Assembly (NCBI RefSeq): GCF_003545885.1
Contig: NZ_QHCT01000001.1
Span: 992,001 to 1,056,000, forward strand
DNA length: 64,000 nucleotides
Reading direction: 5' to 3'
From: Leptospira stimsonii
GTDB lineage: Bacteria > Spirochaetota > Leptospiria > Leptospirales > Leptospiraceae
The position numbers and the translations under genes were made by a program. Positions 24,939-34,006 of the stretch are shown here, piece after piece; the first letter of the stretch is position 1, and every line of letters starts with the position of its first letter. The notes below the pieces were generated by a model. The model searched no databases, was not told the DNA's origin, and saw only the letters and a program-made list of their open reading frames with translations.

Positions 24939-26441
24939 TTAAAGTATCGTAATGATGTCTTTTTGCGTTTTTAAATAGTCGGCGGCGTATTCCAATTCTC
25001 CGCTGGACTCTGCGTGAATGGTATAGAGTAATTCTCCATTTTCTACTTTCTTTCCGATCGGTGAAAGGAAATGAACTCCTGCCGAAGGGGAACTCGGAGC
25101 ACCCGCGAGTCTCGCAATTTTGGCGATTCTTCGATTGTCAATTTCGCTTATCACGCCGGCCCTCTCAGAGCGAACTTCTATATGAAACTCCGCTTTCTTA
25201 GGTTGTTTGAACTCGCCCTGCGCGTTACAAATCGCTTCGAACTTGTTCCAAGCTTTACCGGATTCTAAAATTTCCCTTGCGAGTTGAAGTCCGTTTTGTC
25301 TTTTAAATAAATCAGAAAATTCTAATATAGATCCTGCCATAAAAAGAGCTCTTTCTTTTAAATCTTGAGGAGCTTCTGTTTCATTTTTGAGAACGGAAAT
25401 ACAATCTTGGATTTCGAGTGAAGGACCGATTCCCCTTCCGATCGGTTGAGATCCGTCGGATATAATCACTCTTACTTTTAACCCGACCGACTTGCCGACA
25501 ACAGTGAAATAGTATTTTAATTTTTCAGCATCTTCTTCTGTACGGATCTTCGCCGTTTTTCCAACGGGGATGTCGATCACGACGTGCGTCGATCCGGCCG
25601 CCGCCTTTTTGGAAAGAACGGAAGCAATCATTTGTCCGACGCTATCAACCTCCAACGCGCGTTCCACACGAATGAGAATATCGTCTGCGGGACTTAAACC
25701 GATCGATCCTCCCCAAGCGATACATCCTCCTTCCTGTTCGACTACGGATTTCATCTTGTTCAAAGTAAGATTTACCGTCGTCACCGTTTCCATTGTATCC
25801 GCCGTCCCGGCAGGGGAAGTAATCGCCCTGGAAGAAGTTTTTGGGATCGTAAGTCCCGCCGCGGCGACAATCGAAACAACGATCGGCGTCGTCCTGTTAC
25901 CGGGAAGGCCGCCTACGCAGTGTTTGTCGACCACCACTCTGCTATTCCATTTCAGAATGGAGCCGGCGTTAATCATCGCTTTAGTGAGAGATTTGATTTC
26001 TTCGAGATTCAGATGATCTCCGGAACAGGCCGTTATAAACGAAGCGATTTCGATATTCGAATATTTTTCATCCTTAATATCCTGAATGATTCTGTGAAAC
26101 GCCGCTTCGTTCAAACGATTCTCGTACATCTTGGAGCGAACGTCGTGCATCGATTGAACCGGTTGTAAATGTGCGAGTCGCACTTCGTCTCCTTCTTTCG
26201 CTTTGACCGCTTTCCAAGCGCTTTCCGAAAGTCCGACTTCCCCTTTTTGGAGAATCTTATTTTCGATGATATTTAAAGAGGCGATGATCGTTTTGTTTCC
26301 GACCGTAACTTCGATACGATTGAGAGCGACAAAACCTTCCGATTTACAAGCCGGACAATCTCTTCTTAAAAAGACGACATATTCCTGATTTGTATCTATT
26401 CCTAAATTTTTGAGATAAAGAGTTTCAGTCCTTTGTTGCAT
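24939..26441 (-). CDS. AMP-phosphorylase-type nucleoside/nucleotide phosphorylase
   Basis: A 500-residue member of the thymidine phosphorylase superfamily, longer than bacterial DeoA (about 440) because of an N-terminal domain of about 90 residues with a CPAC pair at 29-32. DKHCVGGLPGNR at 172-183 and KTSSRAITSPAGTADTME at 201-218 match archaeal AMP phosphorylase rather than DeoA, whose second motif is a GLGHTGGTLD type. AMP phosphorylase splits NMP with phosphate to ribose 1,5-bisphosphate and base. No RuBisCO or ribose-1,5-bisphosphate isomerase is seen here. It starts one base after the nuclease stop and is followed nine bases later by the PRPP synthetase homologue. The substrate is inferred. 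Confidence 0.9.
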   Translation of the reverse strand: MQQRTETLYLKNLGIDTNQEYVVFLRRDCPACKSEGFVALNRIEVTVGNKTIIASLNIIENKILQKGEVGLSESAWKAVKAKEGDEVRLAHLQPVQSMHDVRSKMYENRLNEAAFHRIIQDIKDEKYSNIEIASFITACSGDHLNLEEIKSLTKAMINAGSILKWNSRVVVDKHCVGGLPGNRTTPIVVSIVAAAGLTIPKTSSRAITSPAGTADTMETVTTVNLTLNKMKSVVEQEGGCIAWGGSIGLSPADDILIRVERALEVDSVGQMIASVLSKKAAAGSTHVVIDIPVGKTAKIRTEEDAEKLKYYFTVVGKSVGLKVRVIISDGSQPIGRGIGPSLEIQDCISVLKNETEAPQDLKERALFMAGSILEFSDLFKRQNGLQLAREILESGKAWNKFEAICNAQGEFKQPKKAEFHIEVRSERAGVISEIDNRRIAKIARLAGAPSSPSAGVHFLSPIGKKVENGELLYTIHAESSGELEYAADYLKTQKDIITIL

Positions 26442-26442
26442 C

Positions 26443-27813
26443 CTATAATTCCAACTCTATGATATCGAATAAATTGGGCACGTTGCATTTCCAATTGAAA
26501 TGATCAGCTAACTTCACTCTCAGCGCGTCGGACGCGCCTTTTTCTCCGTGAACGATAAAGGTTTCTATCGGTTTGTTTTCCAATGCGCTCAACCAATCTA
26601 TGATTTCAATTTGATCGGCGTGAGAAGAAAGGCCTTCTATCAACTGAACCTGCGCCTTAACTTTGTAGAATTTGCCGTAGATTTTAATTTCATGATTTCC
26701 TTCTTGTAGTTGTCTTCCTCTCGTACCTGCGGCTTGAAAACCGCACAATAGAACCGTGGAATTCGAATCTTCCAAATAATTTTGAAGATAGGTAAGAACC
26801 CGTCCGCCGGTCGCCATTCCGCTTCCTGCGATCACGATTTTAGGAGAACGATCTTCGGCGAATTGTTGTGTTTCTTTCATCGACTCCGTTTTACGAAAGG
26901 AATCCCAAATTTGGGAACATTCAACTGGAGAAAGTTTGTGCCATTTCGTATGTGTTTGAAACACTTCGAAAACGTTTCTTCCCATCGGACTATCCATGAT
27001 CATTGGAACGTCCGGAATTTTAGATTCGGATTTTAATTTCCAAAGAAGATACATCAGACTTTGCGCTCTTTCTACGGCAAAGCTCGGCATGATCACGGTT
27101 CCTTTTCTTTCCAGAGTTTCGTTTAATATTTTTGTTAATTGCTCTTCCGGATTTTTAGGATGAATTCTGTTGCCGTAAGTACTTTCGATAAAAAGATAAT
27201 CCGCTTTTTTAGGTTTGTGTGGAGGATACAAAAGAAAGTCTTCCGGTCTTCCGATGTCTCCCGAAAAAACGAATAACTTCCCGAAAATCTCCATCTCGAT
27301 GAAGGTGGCACCGAGAATGTGTCCGTTGTATTGAAATCTAGCACGAACACCTTCACCCAAATCCTTCCAATGATCCAATTCGGAAGAATGAAGATAGGTA
27401 AGAGAAGCCGTTGCCTCTTTAAGATCGTATAAAGGAACTGCAGGTTTGTGCTTTGAATAACCGCCTCTATTGGCTCGGTCAGCTTCTTCCTCTTGAATTT
27501 TACCGGAATCTTTTAAAATAATTTCCGTGATTTCAAGAGTGGGAGCGCTCCCGAGAATTTTACCGCGAAACCCTTGTTTGACGAGTCTCGGGATATAACC
27601 TGTATGATCGAGGTGACCATGTGAGAGTAGAACCCAGTCGATTTCGGATGCATTTACGGGAAGTGTGCTCCAATTTAGAAGTCTGAGTTCTTTGAGGCCC
27701 TGGAAAAGTCCGCAGTCGACGAGGATTTTGGTTTTGCCTGTGTCGATCAGATACTTGGAACCGGTGACTGTTCCGGAAGCGCCTAAGAAATGAATTTGAA
27801 CGGGTGAACTCAT
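26443..27813 (-). CDS. Metallo-beta-lactamase/beta-CASP RNA-processing nuclease
   Basis: A 456-residue CPSF-like nuclease. The metal-binding motif SHGHLDHTG has His65, His67, Asp69 and His70; FSGDIGR and FIESTYGNR follow; GSGMATGGRVLTY and the late SSHADQIE and FIVHGEKGASD are the beta-CASP motifs. Relatives are 5' exonucleases or endonucleases of RNA. It is the first gene of the operon with the NMP phosphorylase and PRPP synthetase homologues, which implies that nucleotides it releases feed the other two. Confidence 0.93.
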   Translation of the reverse strand: MSSPVQIHFLGASGTVTGSKYLIDTGKTKILVDCGLFQGLKELRLLNWSTLPVNASEIDWVLLSHGHLDHTGYIPRLVKQGFRGKILGSAPTLEITEIILKDSGKIQEEEADRANRGGYSKHKPAVPLYDLKEATASLTYLHSSELDHWKDLGEGVRARFQYNGHILGATFIEMEIFGKLFVFSGDIGRPEDFLLYPPHKPKKADYLFIESTYGNRIHPKNPEEQLTKILNETLERKGTVIMPSFAVERAQSLMYLLWKLKSESKIPDVPMIMDSPMGRNVFEVFQTHTKWHKLSPVECSQIWDSFRKTESMKETQQFAEDRSPKIVIAGSGMATGGRVLTYLQNYLEDSNSTVLLCGFQAAGTRGRQLQEGNHEIKIYGKFYKVKAQVQLIEGLSSHADQIEIIDWLSALENKPIETFIVHGEKGASDALRVKLADHFNWKCNVPNLFDIIELEL

Positions 27814-27879
27814 TTCTTAAGGAACGCTTGCGAAAAGGAAAAAAACAATCAGAATATTTTTACATCAGCTTGATATAAA

Positions 27880-29625
27880 TCATCGAGCTGATAAGAATTT
27901 TCCCAACCCATGTTTCTTTCCAACATCTTCCAAAACGTTTCCTTTTTGAACGCAGAGAATTCCGTTTACGAAAACAGCATCGACCGCTTTATCGTTTCGT
28001 CTAACTAAACGAACGATCCCACCTAATTCTTCCAGAGGAGCTTCGTGAATTTCTTCCACGGAGTTATCCAGACCTTCCGGGTTTATGATTACGATATCGG
28101 CGCGAGAACCTTTTTGGAGACGTCCGGCGTCGATTCCAAACCAATCCGCAATTTCACCGGTCAATCTCCAGATCGCTTTTTCCAAAGTTAAGAACGGTTT
28201 ACCTTCTCGTATCGCATCGTTCACGAGTCTTAACATACGAAGAGGAAAGTTGTAATGAGCCATCCCGCGAAGATGCGCGCCTGCATCAGAAAATCCAATG
28301 AGGACGTCCGGGTGACTGATGATGAATTTCAAAGGCCCCGGTCTATCGTTCGCGATGACGGTGTACCAACGAATATCATTTCCATATTCCGCGCAGAGAT
28401 TGAGAAACGTATCAACGACGTGTTCTTTTCTTTGTTTCGAGATTTGATAAAACGTTTTACCAATCAGAGAAGAATCCGGACATTCCACAACGGTTGCCTG
28501 ATTGAAGTCGCGGTGAAAAACTCTCGGAAGAAAAAAATTGGTCCATTGTTTTCGAAACCACTTTCGATAACCTTTATCGAGAAGTAATTTCTTTCGTTCT
28601 ACGAGATCTGCGAGGTGTATCGCGGCCGTCCCCGCTCCGAATTCTTCAAAGACGACAACGTCGACTCCGTCCGCATAAAGGTCGAAAATTTCAGGCAATG
28701 CCTGAAAGCGAAAGTCGGCGCCTAAGAATCGATTGATCAGGCGCGCAAGACCGGCGACGAGAAGATAAAGAGTTCGATTCGATCTCGGATCCATCAAAGA
28801 AATGATCGTCGTTTTTAATTTTTTACGAAAGACCCCGATACTTTCCCAGAAAAATAAAAGGACATTAACCTTGGTGGAAACGTTAGGCACACCTTGAAAG
28901 ATTTTTCCATTCTTTCTAAGAATCTGATTAAAACTTCTGAATTCAGACCAAGATGCAAACGTAGAGGGAAGGGGTTTGCTTCGAAAACGGGTTCCATCCA
29001 TTTTATCCCAGCGAAGCGTATTGATCGAAAGACCAAGATATCCCGCATCGATTCCTTCTTGAAGAAGGGCTTTCATCCGATTCATTTCTTCTTGAGTCGG
29101 TTTAACGTTTTTACTCAAAGACCTTTCTAGACCCATAACATAAGCGCGAATTGAAGAATGGCCAACAAAGGAAGTTACATTCGGTCCAAGGGGTAATTGG
29201 TTTAAATGATCCGTGTATTCTTTCAGAGTATTCCAAGTTTTTTTCTTTTGTAAAAGTGGAAGCACTTGGTCTCTGGGAATCGCCTCAACTCGGGAGAACA
29301 TATCCGCCAAATCCTCAGGAGTGCCCAGAGCGAGACTCAACGAACAACTTCCGAGCGTGACGGTCGTAACCCCGTGCCGAAGCGATTCCGAAAGAGAAGG
29401 CGCCGCTTCGATTTCCGCGTCATAATGTGTGTGAAAATCGATAAAACCCGGAGTGACCCAATGTCCTCGCGCTTCGCAAACCTTTTCCGAAGCCTCTTCG
29501 TTCAAAGGAGAATCGCTGATCTCAATCAGCTTTCCATCCCGAATTCCGAGGTGCCGGATGGCAGGAGGAGCCCCCGTTCCGTCGAAAAAAAGGCCGTTTT
29601 TTATAATCCAATCATAGGTCTTCAT
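27880..29625 (-). CDS. N-acyl-D-amino-acid deacylase/amidohydrolase family 3 protein
   Basis: A 581-residue metal-dependent amidohydrolase. The early IIKNGLFFDGTGAPP and GFIDFHTHYDAEIE (H-x-H) are typical, with VTTVTLGSCSLSLA, SFVGHSSIRAYVMG, the late GFSDAGAHLRGMAHY (metal Asp) and a C-terminal GSRADIVIINPE beta-sandwich. The family hydrolyses N-acyl-D-amino acids or related amides. The frame extends to a TTG at 29646, but ATG 29625, with GGGGAG upstream, starts the homology. It is 66 bases before the nuclease gene, so co-transcription is possible but not shown. Confidence 0.87.
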   Translation of the reverse strand: MKTYDWIIKNGLFFDGTGAPPAIRHLGIRDGKLIEISDSPLNEEASEKVCEARGHWVTPGFIDFHTHYDAEIEAAPSLSESLRHGVTTVTLGSCSLSLALGTPEDLADMFSRVEAIPRDQVLPLLQKKKTWNTLKEYTDHLNQLPLGPNVTSFVGHSSIRAYVMGLERSLSKNVKPTQEEMNRMKALLQEGIDAGYLGLSINTLRWDKMDGTRFRSKPLPSTFASWSEFRSFNQILRKNGKIFQGVPNVSTKVNVLLFFWESIGVFRKKLKTTIISLMDPRSNRTLYLLVAGLARLINRFLGADFRFQALPEIFDLYADGVDVVVFEEFGAGTAAIHLADLVERKKLLLDKGYRKWFRKQWTNFFLPRVFHRDFNQATVVECPDSSLIGKTFYQISKQRKEHVVDTFLNLCAEYGNDIRWYTVIANDRPGPLKFIISHPDVLIGFSDAGAHLRGMAHYNFPLRMLRLVNDAIREGKPFLTLEKAIWRLTGEIADWFGIDAGRLQKGSRADIVIINPEGLDNSVEEIHEAPLEELGGIVRLVRRNDKAVDAVFVNGILCVQKGNVLEDVGKKHGLGKFLSAR

Positions 29626-29859
29626 TCTTAAAAATAAACTCCCCAAAGGCGTACGTTAGATGCGCTTTTCCAGTGGATCGGAAGCGTTCCTGAGTTTTAG
29701 TCAAACATTTTAATTTTGTGGAATTCTATAGTTAAGTATAAAATTGAAATAATATATCATTTGTTATGGATAGAATCGCTTAAATTAAGGAATTGAGCCA
29801 TTCTATCGCTTGATTTTGAAAGTGTGAAAATTATAAAACGACTCAAACGCGTAAAATTA

Positions 29860-29877
29860 AATGAACTAATGTTCATT
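29860..29877. promoter_or_regulatory. Operator-like palindrome upstream of the lipase
   Basis: AATGAAC and GTTCATT form perfect 7-base arms around TAAT. The GAAC-N4-GTTC core matches the palindrome at 38115-38132 and resembles the GAAC-N3-GTTC site at 65-81, suggesting one regulator family. It lies 32 bases before the -35 of the lipase promoter candidate. Confidence 0.5.
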
Positions 29878-29909
29878 ATATAAAAGTTATATTTTTTATG
29901 CGAATGCTC

Positions 29910-29937
29910 TTGACAGAGATTTGCCAGGGTTTAATCT
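29910..29937 (+). promoter_or_regulatory. Candidate sigma-70 promoter of the lipase gene
   Basis: TTGACA at 29910-29915 and TAATCT at 29932-29937 are separated by 16 bases, about 95 bases before the lipase ATG. Its position argues against starting the lipase at the earlier ATG 29898. Confidence 0.55.
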
Positions 29938-30032
29938 CCTACTTCGGTGTATCAAACACTACAAGCGAAGAAGACCAAAAGCGAAAACTAAATAATAGAA
30001 AAATAATAGTGAAGAGAATTGAGGTAATTGAA

Positions 30033-30956
30033 ATGCGCAAATTAAGCTTATTGATCCTAATGAGTTTCCTTTTAACGGGTTCTTTAATGGCATCCGGCGG
30101 CGGGTCTTCTTCTAAGCCGTTAACCGGTTCGTATCCGATCGTACTTTCCCACGGTTTATTCGGTTGGGGAACTGATTCCAGTGGAGTCATCAATATCGTA
30201 AATTATTGGGGTGGAATGGACACTTACTTGAGAAATCAAGGCGCAAGTGTTTATGCTCCTACTAAAACGGCGGCTCAGTCCAACGAGACAAGAGGCGCGG
30301 AATTAAGAGACAAAATCAACGTCTATATGGCCGCTAACGGATTTAGTAAAGTCCACGTTCTCGGTCACTCACAAGGTGGTTTGGATAGCCGTTACATGAT
30401 TTCCAACTTGGGCATGTCCGGAAAAATTTCCACTCTGACCACATTGAACTCTCCACACAGAGGAAGTCCAATTGCTGACATCGTAAGCGCAGTGATTCCA
30501 AGCTGGGCGAAACCTTTCGTTTCTGCAGTTCTTGGAGTTGTAGTTCAGTTGGTTTACGGCGGCGGACAACAAGACGCGATCAAGGCTTTGAACTCTCTGA
30601 CTACCAGTGGAATGGCGACCTTCAACGGTTATACTCCTGATAAATCAGGTGTGAAATACTATTCTTACGGTTCAACCATCACTGTTCCTGATCTAATCCA
30701 ACACCCACTGATGGGAATTCTTTATCCAGCATGCTGGGCGGGTGGAGTTTTTAACGGACAAGGTGGGGCAAACGACGGACTCGTTCCTGCGACTTCTCAG
30801 AAATGGGGAACTTGGAAGGGAGGACCTTCTTATGGAATCCTCACTACTGGTATCGATCACCTCGAGGCTTCCAATACACTCCTTTCTGGTCAAACTTGGT
30901 ATGACGTAGAAGGATATTACCTCGCAATGGCTTCCAACGCCAAAGCGAATCAATAG
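30033..30956 (+). CDS. Secreted triacylglycerol lipase (Pseudomonas family I type)
   Basis: A 307-residue lipase with a signal peptide (MRKLSLLILMSFLLTGSLMA). The oxyanion region is YPIVLSHGLFGWG; the triad is Ser113 in LGHSQGG, Asp248 in ANDGLVP and His276 in GIDHLEASN. This matches the Pseudomonas/Burkholderia LipA family, which hydrolyses long-chain triglycerides and usually needs a LipB foldase encoded next to it. None is found here. GAGG eight bases before ATG 30033 fixes the start; the longer frame from 29898 would bury the signal peptide and cover the promoter. A terminator follows, so it is probably a single-gene transcript. Confidence 0.93.
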   Translation: MRKLSLLILMSFLLTGSLMASGGGSSSKPLTGSYPIVLSHGLFGWGTDSSGVINIVNYWGGMDTYLRNQGASVYAPTKTAAQSNETRGAELRDKINVYMAANGFSKVHVLGHSQGGLDSRYMISNLGMSGKISTLTTLNSPHRGSPIADIVSAVIPSWAKPFVSAVLGVVVQLVYGGGQQDAIKALNSLTTSGMATFNGYTPDKSGVKYYSYGSTITVPDLIQHPLMGILYPACWAGGVFNGQGGANDGLVPATSQKWGTWKGGPSYGILTTGIDHLEASNTLLSGQTWYDVEGYYLAMASNAKANQ

Positions 30957-30986
30957 TTTCCTAAAATTCCAGTAACCGTGCAAGAT

Positions 30987-31022
30987 AGGATTCCGCGTTT
31001 CGACGCGGAGTCCTTTTTTTTT
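30987..31022 (+). terminator. Rho-independent terminator after the lipase
   Basis: AGGATTCCGCGT pairs with ACGCGGAGTCCT, with one mismatch, around a TTCG tetraloop, followed by a run of T residues. Confidence 0.93.
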
Positions 31023-31101
31023 AATTTTTCTCCGAATTTTACCGACTAACCATCAATAGTTGTAGAATAAAAATCCTAGTTTCGATTCAATACCATTCCC
31101 T

Positions 31102-32157
31102 ATGAAACCTTCGTTCGCAATTTTAGGTTCCGGAAGCATCGGTACTTACCTCGGTTGTAAATTGCTGGCCGCAGGCAATTCAGTGACTCTTTACGGTCGC
31201 GAAAGAATTCAGAATGAATTGAAAACTTTTGGAGCAAAGATCACAGATTTTTCAGGCAATGAGATCCTTCTTCCTCCCGGTTCGATTCCGTTTACGACTT
31301 CTCTACAAGGTGTTGCGGATGCCGATGTTTTCTTGGTTACGGTCAAGTCCAAGGACACAAAGGATATAGCACAAGAACTCGGCGGGATCCTTGAGAAGAG
31401 ACAAAAGAAACATTCTCTTTCGAATGCGCTTCCCATCGTAATCAGCTTTCAAAACGGAGTGAGAAACGCAGAGGTTTTGAAAGAAGGTTTAAAAAATCTT
31501 CCGGTGGAAGTGTTGGCGGGAATGGTTCCCTTTAACGTCGTTTCCAAGGGAAACGGCCACTTTCATAAAGGAACGAGCGGTAATCTTGTGGTCGAAAATT
31601 CTCGTTCCGGTCGTGTCATTGTGTCCGTTTTAAATCGAGCCGGCCTTTCGGCTAACACGCATAAAAATATCGTCGGCGTTCTCTGGGGAAAACTCATCTT
31701 TAACTTAAATAATTCTTTGAATGCGCTTTCAGGGCTCACCCTAAAAACCGAAATTTCAAAACCGGGATATCGTAAGATTCTCTCGAAGCTCATGAAGGAA
31801 TCTCTGGAAATCCTGAGACTTGCTGAAATTCAACCGGTGCGTTCCGGAAAGATGATTCCTGGTTTGGCGCCCTTCATATTAACTCTTCCCGATTTTCTTT
31901 TTTTTAGAATCGCTTCCGGAATGGTGAAGATTGATCCGGAGGCGCGTTCTTCTATGTGGGAGGATTTGGTGAAAAAACGACCGACCGAGATCGATTCTCT
32001 CAATGGAGAAGTGATCAAATTGGCCGACGTGATGGGACATCCTGCACCTCTCAATCGTGAGGTAGTCCGATTGATTAAGGATGCGGAGACAAATCCGAAG
32101 ATTCTGAACTTGAGTGCGGAAGAACTCGCGCAAAAAATGAAAATTACATTGGATTAG
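31102..32157 (+). CDS. panE: 2-Dehydropantoate 2-reductase (ketopantoate reductase family)
   Basis: A 351-residue protein with the NADPH motif [12 protein letters not shown] at residues 7-18 and the family features [11 protein letters not shown] and [28 protein letters not shown] supplies the conserved active-site Lys and Asn, and a [21 protein letters not shown] helix supplies the C-terminal signature. PanE reduces ketopantoate to pantoate for coenzyme A. The protein is about 40 residues longer than E. coli PanE, with an extended loop ([13 protein letters not shown]), and paralogues with other substrates exist. It overlaps the convergent DUF2062 gene by four bases. Confidence 0.85.
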   Translation: MKPSFAILGSGSIGTYLGCKLLAAGNSVTLYGRERIQNELKTFGAKITDFSGNEILLPPGSIPFTTSLQGVADADVFLVTVKSKDTKDIAQELGGILEKRQKKHSLSNALPIVISFQNGVRNAEVLKEGLKNLPVEVLAGMVPFNVVSKGNGHFHKGTSGNLVVENSRSGRVIVSVLNRAGLSANTHKNIVGVLWGKLIFNLNNSLNALSGLTLKTEISKPGYRKILSKLMKESLEILRLAEIQPVRSGKMIPGLAPFILTLPDFLFFRIASGMVKIDPEARSSMWEDLVKKRPTEIDSLNGEVIKLADVMGHPAPLNREVVRLIKDAETNPKILNLSAEELAQKMKITLD

Positions 32158-32768
32158 CTTTTTAGAATATTCCAAATTGATTTATTTCTTACCGCTTCTT
32201 TACGGACATATTTTTCTTCCCATTCTTTAAGACTAAGTCCTTCTTTTGCCGCCTGTTTTTCGCGAAATCCGTTTAGCAACGATTTTGTGATCGGATATCC
32301 CGCAAATGCGGAAGGAATTCCTATTAAAAACCCTCCCAGGAACATCGGCGCGCCCATGTCGTTTATCAAAAATGAACTCCAGTATTTTAAACCTTCGTAT
32401 AATTCCATCGAACTGGAATGATTGATCACTTCTAAGATACGATCAAAACTCATAAAAGCTATATTCCAACCGAGAATGTTGTAGGCGAAAGCGCCTGTGA
32501 CATAGAAGACGTAATAGAAAAATGGAAGCGTGACCGGATTCGTAATCCAAATCATAGCGATTGCGATCGGCATATAAAAACGGATTCCTACGATTCTAAG
32601 AAGAATCCAAGTGATTAGTCCAAGATACATTTGAATTCCGATCAGAGGAGTGAGAGACCAAAAAAGTCCGATCGAGGTTCCTAAGCAGACTTCCTTTACC
32701 GGCGCGTGTGATTGTTGAAAGGGAAGGATGATCTGTTGGTGTATGAGTCTATAAACTGCTTTTATCAT
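32154..32768 (-). CDS. DUF2062 family membrane protein
   Basis: A 204-residue membrane protein. The early [18 protein letters not shown] and [18 protein letters not shown] motifs are typical of DUF2062, with about four hydrophobic segments. The family is often found near glycosyltransferases and lipid genes; its function is unknown. ATG 32768 is chosen over TTG 32780. Only eight bases separate it from the TPR gene stop, so the two are probably co-translated. Confidence 0.87.
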   Translation of the reverse strand: MIKAVYRLIHQQIILPFQQSHAPVKEVCLGTSIGLFWSLTPLIGIQMYLGLITWILLRIVGIRFYMPIAIAMIWITNPVTLPFFYYVFYVTGAFAYNILGWNIAFMSFDRILEVINHSSSMELYEGLKYWSSFLINDMGAPMFLGGFLIGIPSAFAGYPITKSLLNGFREKQAAKEGLSLKEWEEKYVRKEAVRNKSIWNILKS

Positions 32769-32776
32769 GATCGAAA

Positions 32777-33568
32777 TCAAAGATCAGCTTTGATTCTTTC
32801 CTTTGTATAAGTTTGTAAAGCGTTCAGATATTCTTTATGGAGGGGAAAAATCTCGATCGCCTTTTTGATTTCTTCTTCAGCTTTGACTGGATCTTTTCTC
32901 TTTTCAAAATAAAATTTAGATAACAAAAAGTGGGATTCCGATTTCAGAGCCTTGCCTCGGAAAGCTTTGGTAACTCCTTTTTCCAAGGAGGCGATCGCGC
33001 CTTCCGAATTTCCTTCCATGATAAGACAAAGACTAAATCCGTAATACGCGTCTCCTTTATCGGAAAGGGAAATTGAGTTTTGAAATTCGCTCAGACTTTG
33101 TTTCCTCAGATTTTGTCTAAGATAAAGACTTCCTAAATTCTCATGAAGAATCGCTTCGTGATCGGGTCCCTTTTCCTTTGCGATCAAGAGCGCTTCTTGA
33201 AAGGTTTTTTCTGCCTCTTTGTATTCTTTATTGGATTCGAAGACGAGTCCTAACCCGCGTTTGCAATCCAAGGATTTCGGATCCAAGGAAAGACACTTGA
33301 TAAAATCTTTCTGCGCGCCGTCCTGATTTTTTTGGAGATAACGAATCCAACCTCGAACGTAGAGAAGCTCCGCGGTGTCCCCTTTTTGTTTTAAGGTTTC
33401 TTCTGCCTTTTGAAGCGCTTCGACGAGATTGTCTTTTTCGGTGAGGTCTCGAATTTCTAAAATCGAAATCGAATCCTTTTTATTGCAGTTCGAAAACAAG
33501 AAGAATAATAAAGTTGTAATAAACGAAAAATGTAGGAAAATTCTAAAGTTTGAAATTATTTTTTTCAT
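32777..33568 (-). CDS. TPR-repeat lipoprotein
   Basis: A 263-residue protein with an N-terminal hydrophobic segment ([18 protein letters not shown]) ending in a Cys near residue 28. This fits the loose spirochaete lipobox, so a lipoprotein is likely. The rest is a chain of TPR helices, for example [21 protein letters not shown] and [25 protein letters not shown] proteins scaffold protein complexes. It is upstream of, and coupled to, the DUF2062 gene. Confidence 0.85.
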   Translation of the reverse strand: MKKIISNFRIFLHFSFITTLLFFLFSNCNKKDSISILEIRDLTEKDNLVEALQKAEETLKQKGDTAELLYVRGWIRYLQKNQDGAQKDFIKCLSLDPKSLDCKRGLGLVFESNKEYKEAEKTFQEALLIAKEKGPDHEAILHENLGSLYLRQNLRKQSLSEFQNSISLSDKGDAYYGFSLCLIMEGNSEGAIASLEKGVTKAFRGKALKSESHFLLSKFYFEKRKDPVKAEEEIKKAIEIFPLHKEYLNALQTYTKERIKADL

Positions 33569-34006
33569 ATGTGTAATAAAACCCTTTCCTCAGGAACCGT
33601 ATCCTTACCGGTGAATCATTTGAATCTTACGGAAAATCCGTCGTAACAACGACAAAGTTCTCCGTGAAAGTGGCGCGCCCCACCCTGTTTTGGGTGGTGG
33701 GGTGGGGGGTGGAAAGCACCGGGTGACTTTTCTCTATCATAAAATCATTATTTTGCAAATACAAAGTATCCCTTTGTCGGAACTCCCACAAAGATTCTTA
33801 TTTGGATCGCGTTGTTTTCAAATCAATTCCTGCCTGGAAAAAAGGGAAAACAAGCACGGACCTTCTTTTTAAACTTTGCAAAAAATTTCGATCTTTCTTT
33901 CGCCTTCCCAGAAAGGATCCAATAACGTTCGATAAACGCAATCCGGAAAGAAGAGCAAAACATCTTTTTTCAAAGAATCTTCGATCATTCCGATTTTAAA
34001 ACGAAA
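33569..34006. other. Intergenic region with GC-rich hairpin repeat
   Basis: No coding frame with homology is seen in these 440 bases. The left part holds the GC-rich repeat at 33672-33723, preceded by a GTCGTAACAACGAC inverted repeat near 33642. The right part is AT-rich with no distinct element; short frames there are unsupported. Confidence 0.6.
33672..33723. repeat. GC-rich hairpin repeat (copy 2)
   Basis: GGCGCGCCC is followed by CACCC, a TGTTTT loop and GGGTGG, then a G/T-rich tail of GGTGGGG blocks. The first half matches the complement of 17715-17760 with the same hairpin and tail order. The block stands out against the surrounding AT-rich spacer. Confidence 0.65.

Larger units (their letters stand above)
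29626..30032. other. Divergent intergenic region between the deacylase and lipase genes
   Basis: About 400 bases of AT-rich DNA with no gene. It holds a palindrome at 29860-29877 and a promoter candidate at 29910-29937, each listed separately. The rest shows no clear structure. Confidence 0.7.

Noticed and set aside
29898..30032. Upstream ATG start for the lipase
   Set aside because: It would place 45 residues before a perfect signal peptide and overlaps a promoter candidate; ATG 30033 has the ribosome binding site.
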